Positions 61,760 to 64,000 of a stretch of 64,000 bases of DNA are shown piece after piece. This DNA is from CAVQND01 sp964653485 (GTDB lineage Bacteria; Verrucomicrobiota; Verrucomicrobiia; Limisphaerales; UBA8199), in contig CAZZFF010000002.1 in assembly GCA_964653485.1 (NCBI GenBank), positions 1 to 64,000 of the forward strand, in the 5' to 3' direction. A program made the translations under genes and the position numbers. Numbering within the stretch: position 1 is the stretch's first letter; every line of letters begins with the position of its first letter. The notes under the pieces were generated by a model. The model saw only the letters and a program-made list of their open reading frames with translations, made no database searches and was not told the origin of the DNA.

Positions 61760-63472
61760 CTACGCCGGACCTTCCCCCGGCTCCGCCGCCGCCGGCTTGC
61801 GCCAGGACTGCGGTTGCGCGCCCTTCTTGCCGCCCCCGGCGCGTCCGGGGTGGACCAGCGCCGCCGTCAACTCCGGTTCCGTCTCCCAAGGCGGCGTGAT
61901 GAACTTCCACGTCCGGGTGTTCACCATACGGTCCACCTCGCGATAAAAATTGGCCGCCCCCGTGAAGGCCGCGTACGGCCCGCCGTAATCGTAACTATGC
62001 AGTTGCTTGCACGGCACCCCCATTTTCTCGATGACGAACTTGTCTTTGATCCCCGAGCAGATGATGTCCGGTCTGTACATCTCTATGAGCTTCTCGATCT
62101 CGTGATGGCTGATGTCGTCGATGATCAGCGCGTTCTTCTTCATCTCGGCCATCATCCCCTGGTAATCGCGGAACGTGAACCCCCCCGCCCGCAGCGCCTC
62201 CATCTGCTCCGGCGTCCTGCGCGGCCGGAAACGGGCCGGGTCGGGCTCCACCTTGAGCTCCTCGATGTTCCGGCTGTCGGCGTCCACCTTGATTGTCGGC
62301 AGCACCCGCCGCCCCTCGTAATCGTCCCGGTGCGCAAACTCGTACCCGGCGCAGACCGCTTCCATCCCGATGTCGCGAAACAAATCCTGGTAATGGTGCG
62401 CCCTCGAGCCGCCGACGAACAGCGCGGCGGTCTTCCCTTGGCACCGCGCCCGGATTCCATCCTGCACCGGCTTGAGTGCCGCCATCTCCTCCGCGATGAC
62501 TTCCTCGACCCGGTCGGCGAGCTTCTTGCTCTCGAAGAACCGCGCCAGCTTCCGCAACGTCTTCCCCGCCGCCTCCGCGCCGATGAAATTCACCTTGATC
62601 CACGGGATGCCGAATTTCTTCTCCATCATGTCGGCGATGTAGTTGATCGACCGGTGACACATGACCCCGTTGAGTTGAACCGTGTGGGCCCGGGTCACTT
62701 GTTCGTAGCTGACGTCCCCGCTCAGCGTCGAAGTCACGTGAATGCCGCACTTCCGAAGCAAGGCGTCGATCTCCCAGGCGTCCCCCCCGATGTTGTACTC
62801 GCCCAGGATGTTCATCGTGAACTCCGCCTGGTCCGCGGTGTCGTCCAAACCGATGATGTTCTTGAATACCCCGTTGTTGGCAATGTGATGGCCGGCGGAC
62901 TGGCTGACGCCCTTGTACCCCTCGCAACTGAACGCCATCACGTTGATCCCAAGCTCCTCCTTCATCTGCCGGGCGATGGTATGGATGTCGTCTCCGATCA
63001 GGCCGACGGGGCACGTCGCCAGAATCGCGATGGCCTTCGGCTTGAAAATGGCGTAGGCCTCCCGTATCGCCTGCCGCAGCTTCTTCTCCCCGCCGAAAAT
63101 GATCTGGTCCTCCTGCATGTCCGTGTTCATGCAGTACTGCATGTAATTGACCTCGCCCGCCTTCGGCCGGGCCAGGTTCCTCCGGCTCATCCAGGCGTAA
63201 AAGCCGCATCCCACCGGCCCGTGCGTGATCTGGAGCAGGTCATAAATCGGCCCCATCACCACTCCCCGGCACCCGGCATAGGTGCAGCCCCGTTGGGAGA
63301 TGATGCCCGGAATGGTCCGCGTGTTGGCCGCGATTTCCGGCGGCGCTTCCGGATCATTGGGCAGGATTTGTTTCGATCGCTTCTTGCGCGTCTTCGGCGG
63401 GTATATCTTCAGCATCTCCTCCCGAACGGCGCTCGGGTCGGGCGCGGCACCCTTTTCACTCAATACGGCCAT
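61760..63472 (-). CDS. nifD: Nitrogenase MoFe protein alpha chain NifD
   Basis: Alpha subunit carrying FeMo-cofactor, 570 residues. P-cluster ligands are in 'SQRGCTYAGCRGVVMGP', 'THGPVGCGFYAW' and 'LATCPVGLIGDD'. Substrate-path residues are in 'SCEGYKGVSQSAGHHIAN' (Gln and His of the VSQSxGHH motif). The cofactor ligands are Cys in 'NGVMCHRSINYIADMM' and His in 'KQLHSYDYGGPYAAFTG'. A segment at about 385-440 ('KVEPDPARFRPRRTPEQMEA') corresponds to the insertion of clostridial and other Group II/III enzymes. The C-terminus is extended and basic. It is the Mo type, not Vnf or Anf. Confidence 0.96.
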   Translation of the reverse strand: MAVLSEKGAAPDPSAVREEMLKIYPPKTRKKRSKQILPNDPEAPPEIAANTRTIPGIISQRGCTYAGCRGVVMGPIYDLLQITHGPVGCGFYAWMSRRNLARPKAGEVNYMQYCMNTDMQEDQIIFGGEKKLRQAIREAYAIFKPKAIAILATCPVGLIGDDIHTIARQMKEELGINVMAFSCEGYKGVSQSAGHHIANNGVFKNIIGLDDTADQAEFTMNILGEYNIGGDAWEIDALLRKCGIHVTSTLSGDVSYEQVTRAHTVQLNGVMCHRSINYIADMMEKKFGIPWIKVNFIGAEAAGKTLRKLARFFESKKLADRVEEVIAEEMAALKPVQDGIRARCQGKTAALFVGGSRAHHYQDLFRDIGMEAVCAGYEFAHRDDYEGRRVLPTIKVDADSRNIEELKVEPDPARFRPRRTPEQMEALRAGGFTFRDYQGMMAEMKKNALIIDDISHHEIEKLIEMYRPDIICSGIKDKFVIEKMGVPCKQLHSYDYGGPYAAFTGAANFYREVDRMVNTRTWKFITPPWETEPELTAALVHPGRAGGGKKGAQPQSWRKPAAAEPGEGPA

Positions 63473-63491
63473 AGAATATCCTCTCCATTCC

Positions 63492-63869
63492 TCAGTTCAC
63501 TGCCGCCGTTCCGCGCTCGCCTGTGCGCACACGGACCGCGTCCTCAATCGGCAAAACGAAAATCTTCCCGTCGCCGCCGTTTCCAGTGCGGTTGGCTCGC
63601 ATGACGGCCTCGATCAGCTTCGAGACGGATTCGTCCGCCACAGCGACCGTCATCATCCGGCTGGGCATCAGCATTGGGCCGTCATCCCTCAGCCGGGCAA
63701 TCGCCTCCGGCGCCTCCGCCTGCGCGCCCTGGATCACCCCAAAATCCACAATCCCCTTGCCGCGCCCAACCACCTTCCGGACCGTGAAGGCGGGAAAGCC
63801 CGCCTCGATGAGCGCCTGCTTGGTCGCGTTCATTTTATTCATCCGGATGATGGCAATGATCTGTTTCAT
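63492..63869 (-). CDS. nifI2: PII-like nitrogenase regulator NifI2
   Basis: PII-family protein of 125 residues. It starts 'MKQIIAIIRMNKMNATKQAL' and continues 'AGFPAFTVRKVVGRGKG', then 'LMPSRMMTVAVADESVSKLI' and 'GDGKIFVLPIEDAVRVRTGE', the PII C-terminal signature. Position directly before nifD identifies it as NifI2, which with NifI1 binds and inhibits the MoFe protein when ammonium is plentiful and is released by 2-oxoglutarate and ATP. The ATG at 63869 is preferred over one at 63905 that overlaps nifI1. Confidence 0.92.
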   Translation of the reverse strand: MKQIIAIIRMNKMNATKQALIEAGFPAFTVRKVVGRGKGIVDFGVIQGAQAEAPEAIARLRDDGPMLMPSRMMTVAVADESVSKLIEAVMRANRTGNGGDGKIFVLPIEDAVRVRTGERGTAAVN

Positions 63870-63871
63870 GG

Positions 63872-64000
63872 TCAGGCGTCCTTGGTCCCCGAACTGACCG
63901 TCCACGTCTCCTCCACCATCGAGACAAATATCTTCCCGTCCCCAAACGTCCCCTTGGTCCCCGTTCGGGCGGCCTTCAAAATCGTCTCCACCACAAGCTC
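63872..64000 (-). CDS. nifI1: PII-like nitrogenase regulator NifI1 (C-terminal part; runs off the window)
   Basis: The last 42 codons of a PII-like protein are visible: 'ELVVETILKAARTGTKGTFG' followed by 'DGKIFVSMVEETW' and the stop at 63872-63874. The 'GDGKIFV' element is the PII signature, and the gene ends 2 bp before nifI2, the order nifH-nifI1-nifI2-nifD seen in methanogens and clostridia. The start and most of the protein lie beyond base 64000. Confidence 0.85.
   Translation of the reverse strand, partial: ELVVETILKAARTGTKGTFGDGKIFVSMVEETWTVSSGTKDA

Overview
The window looks like a chromosomal segment of a GC-rich Verrucomicrobiota bacterium (Pedosphaera/Limisphaera-like). That placement is an inference from the gene set: general-secretion genes with Gly-rich inserts, CRTAC1/ASPIC proteins, a eukaryotic-type HisA, GH92 and GH5 glycosidases, DUF6515 and DUF2092 exported proteins, and GGATTTC-type word repeats. 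Genes are dense and mostly in short same-strand operons with 4-bp ATGA overlaps. I saw no tRNA, rRNA, CRISPR array, insertion sequence or prophage.

Layout. 1-10.3 kb (+): part of a type II secretion / type IV pilus-like operon. It encodes a GspJ pseudopilin, GspK, a PilM/GspL-like protein, a PilO/GspM-like protein, a GspC/PilP-like protein, a secretin divided between two genes, and an NtrB-like sensor kinase. A 49-nt repeat occurs three times in the first 2.7 kb. 10.3-23 kb: enolase, an orphan DNA methyltransferase, TatD, TcdA (-), a TPR plus ASPIC/FG-GAP pair, MiaB, a membrane protein, a GT9 glycosyltransferase, a HAD phosphatase and a receiver-kinase hybrid. 23-28.1 kb (-): a ParE-type toxin-antitoxin pair, a YggT-like membrane protein and a gltA-sucC-sucD TCA-cycle operon. 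28.5-34.4 kb (+): a complete Hyb-type uptake [NiFe]-hydrogenase operon (small subunit, FeS protein, NrfD-type anchor, large subunit, maturation protease) behind a good sigma-54 promoter match. 34.6-38.2 kb (+): an accessory patch with a DUF900 hydrolase and a type II restriction-modification pair that I read as ApaLI-like. 38.2-43.3 kb (-): a LytTR-like fragment, two exported proteins of unknown function, a 56-bp tandem repeat and a GH92 mannosidase with a malectin-like domain. 43.5-53.6 kb (+): HisA, DUF2062, a degenerate receiver, a GH5 glycosidase, a glyoxalase-dihydropteroate synthase fusion, cdaA-cdaR-glmM, trpA and a DUF255 thioredoxin-domain protein. 53.6-64 kb (-): a molybdenum nitrogenase cluster, transcribed nifI1-nifI2-nifD-nifK-nifE-nifN-nifB-ferredoxin-nifV, followed by a cytochrome b (SdhC-like) gene and a Mop-type molybdate-binding gene. 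nifH is expected just beyond the right edge.

How the parts fit. The nif cluster encodes the MoFe protein, its cofactor scaffold NifEN, NifB, homocitrate synthase and the two PII-like NifI regulators, so the host probably fixes nitrogen under anoxic or microoxic conditions. The hydrogenase could recycle the H2 that nitrogenase releases, passing electrons to quinone through HybA and HybB. Maturation genes (hyp), nifH and the early T2SS genes (E, F, G) are not in the window. The points I consider most worth checking are the secretin cut inside one N-domain, the glyoxalase-DHPS fusion, the apparent absence of GTGCAC around an ApaLI-like restriction gene, the Asp-to-Glu receiver, and the SdhC-like protein in the nif cluster.
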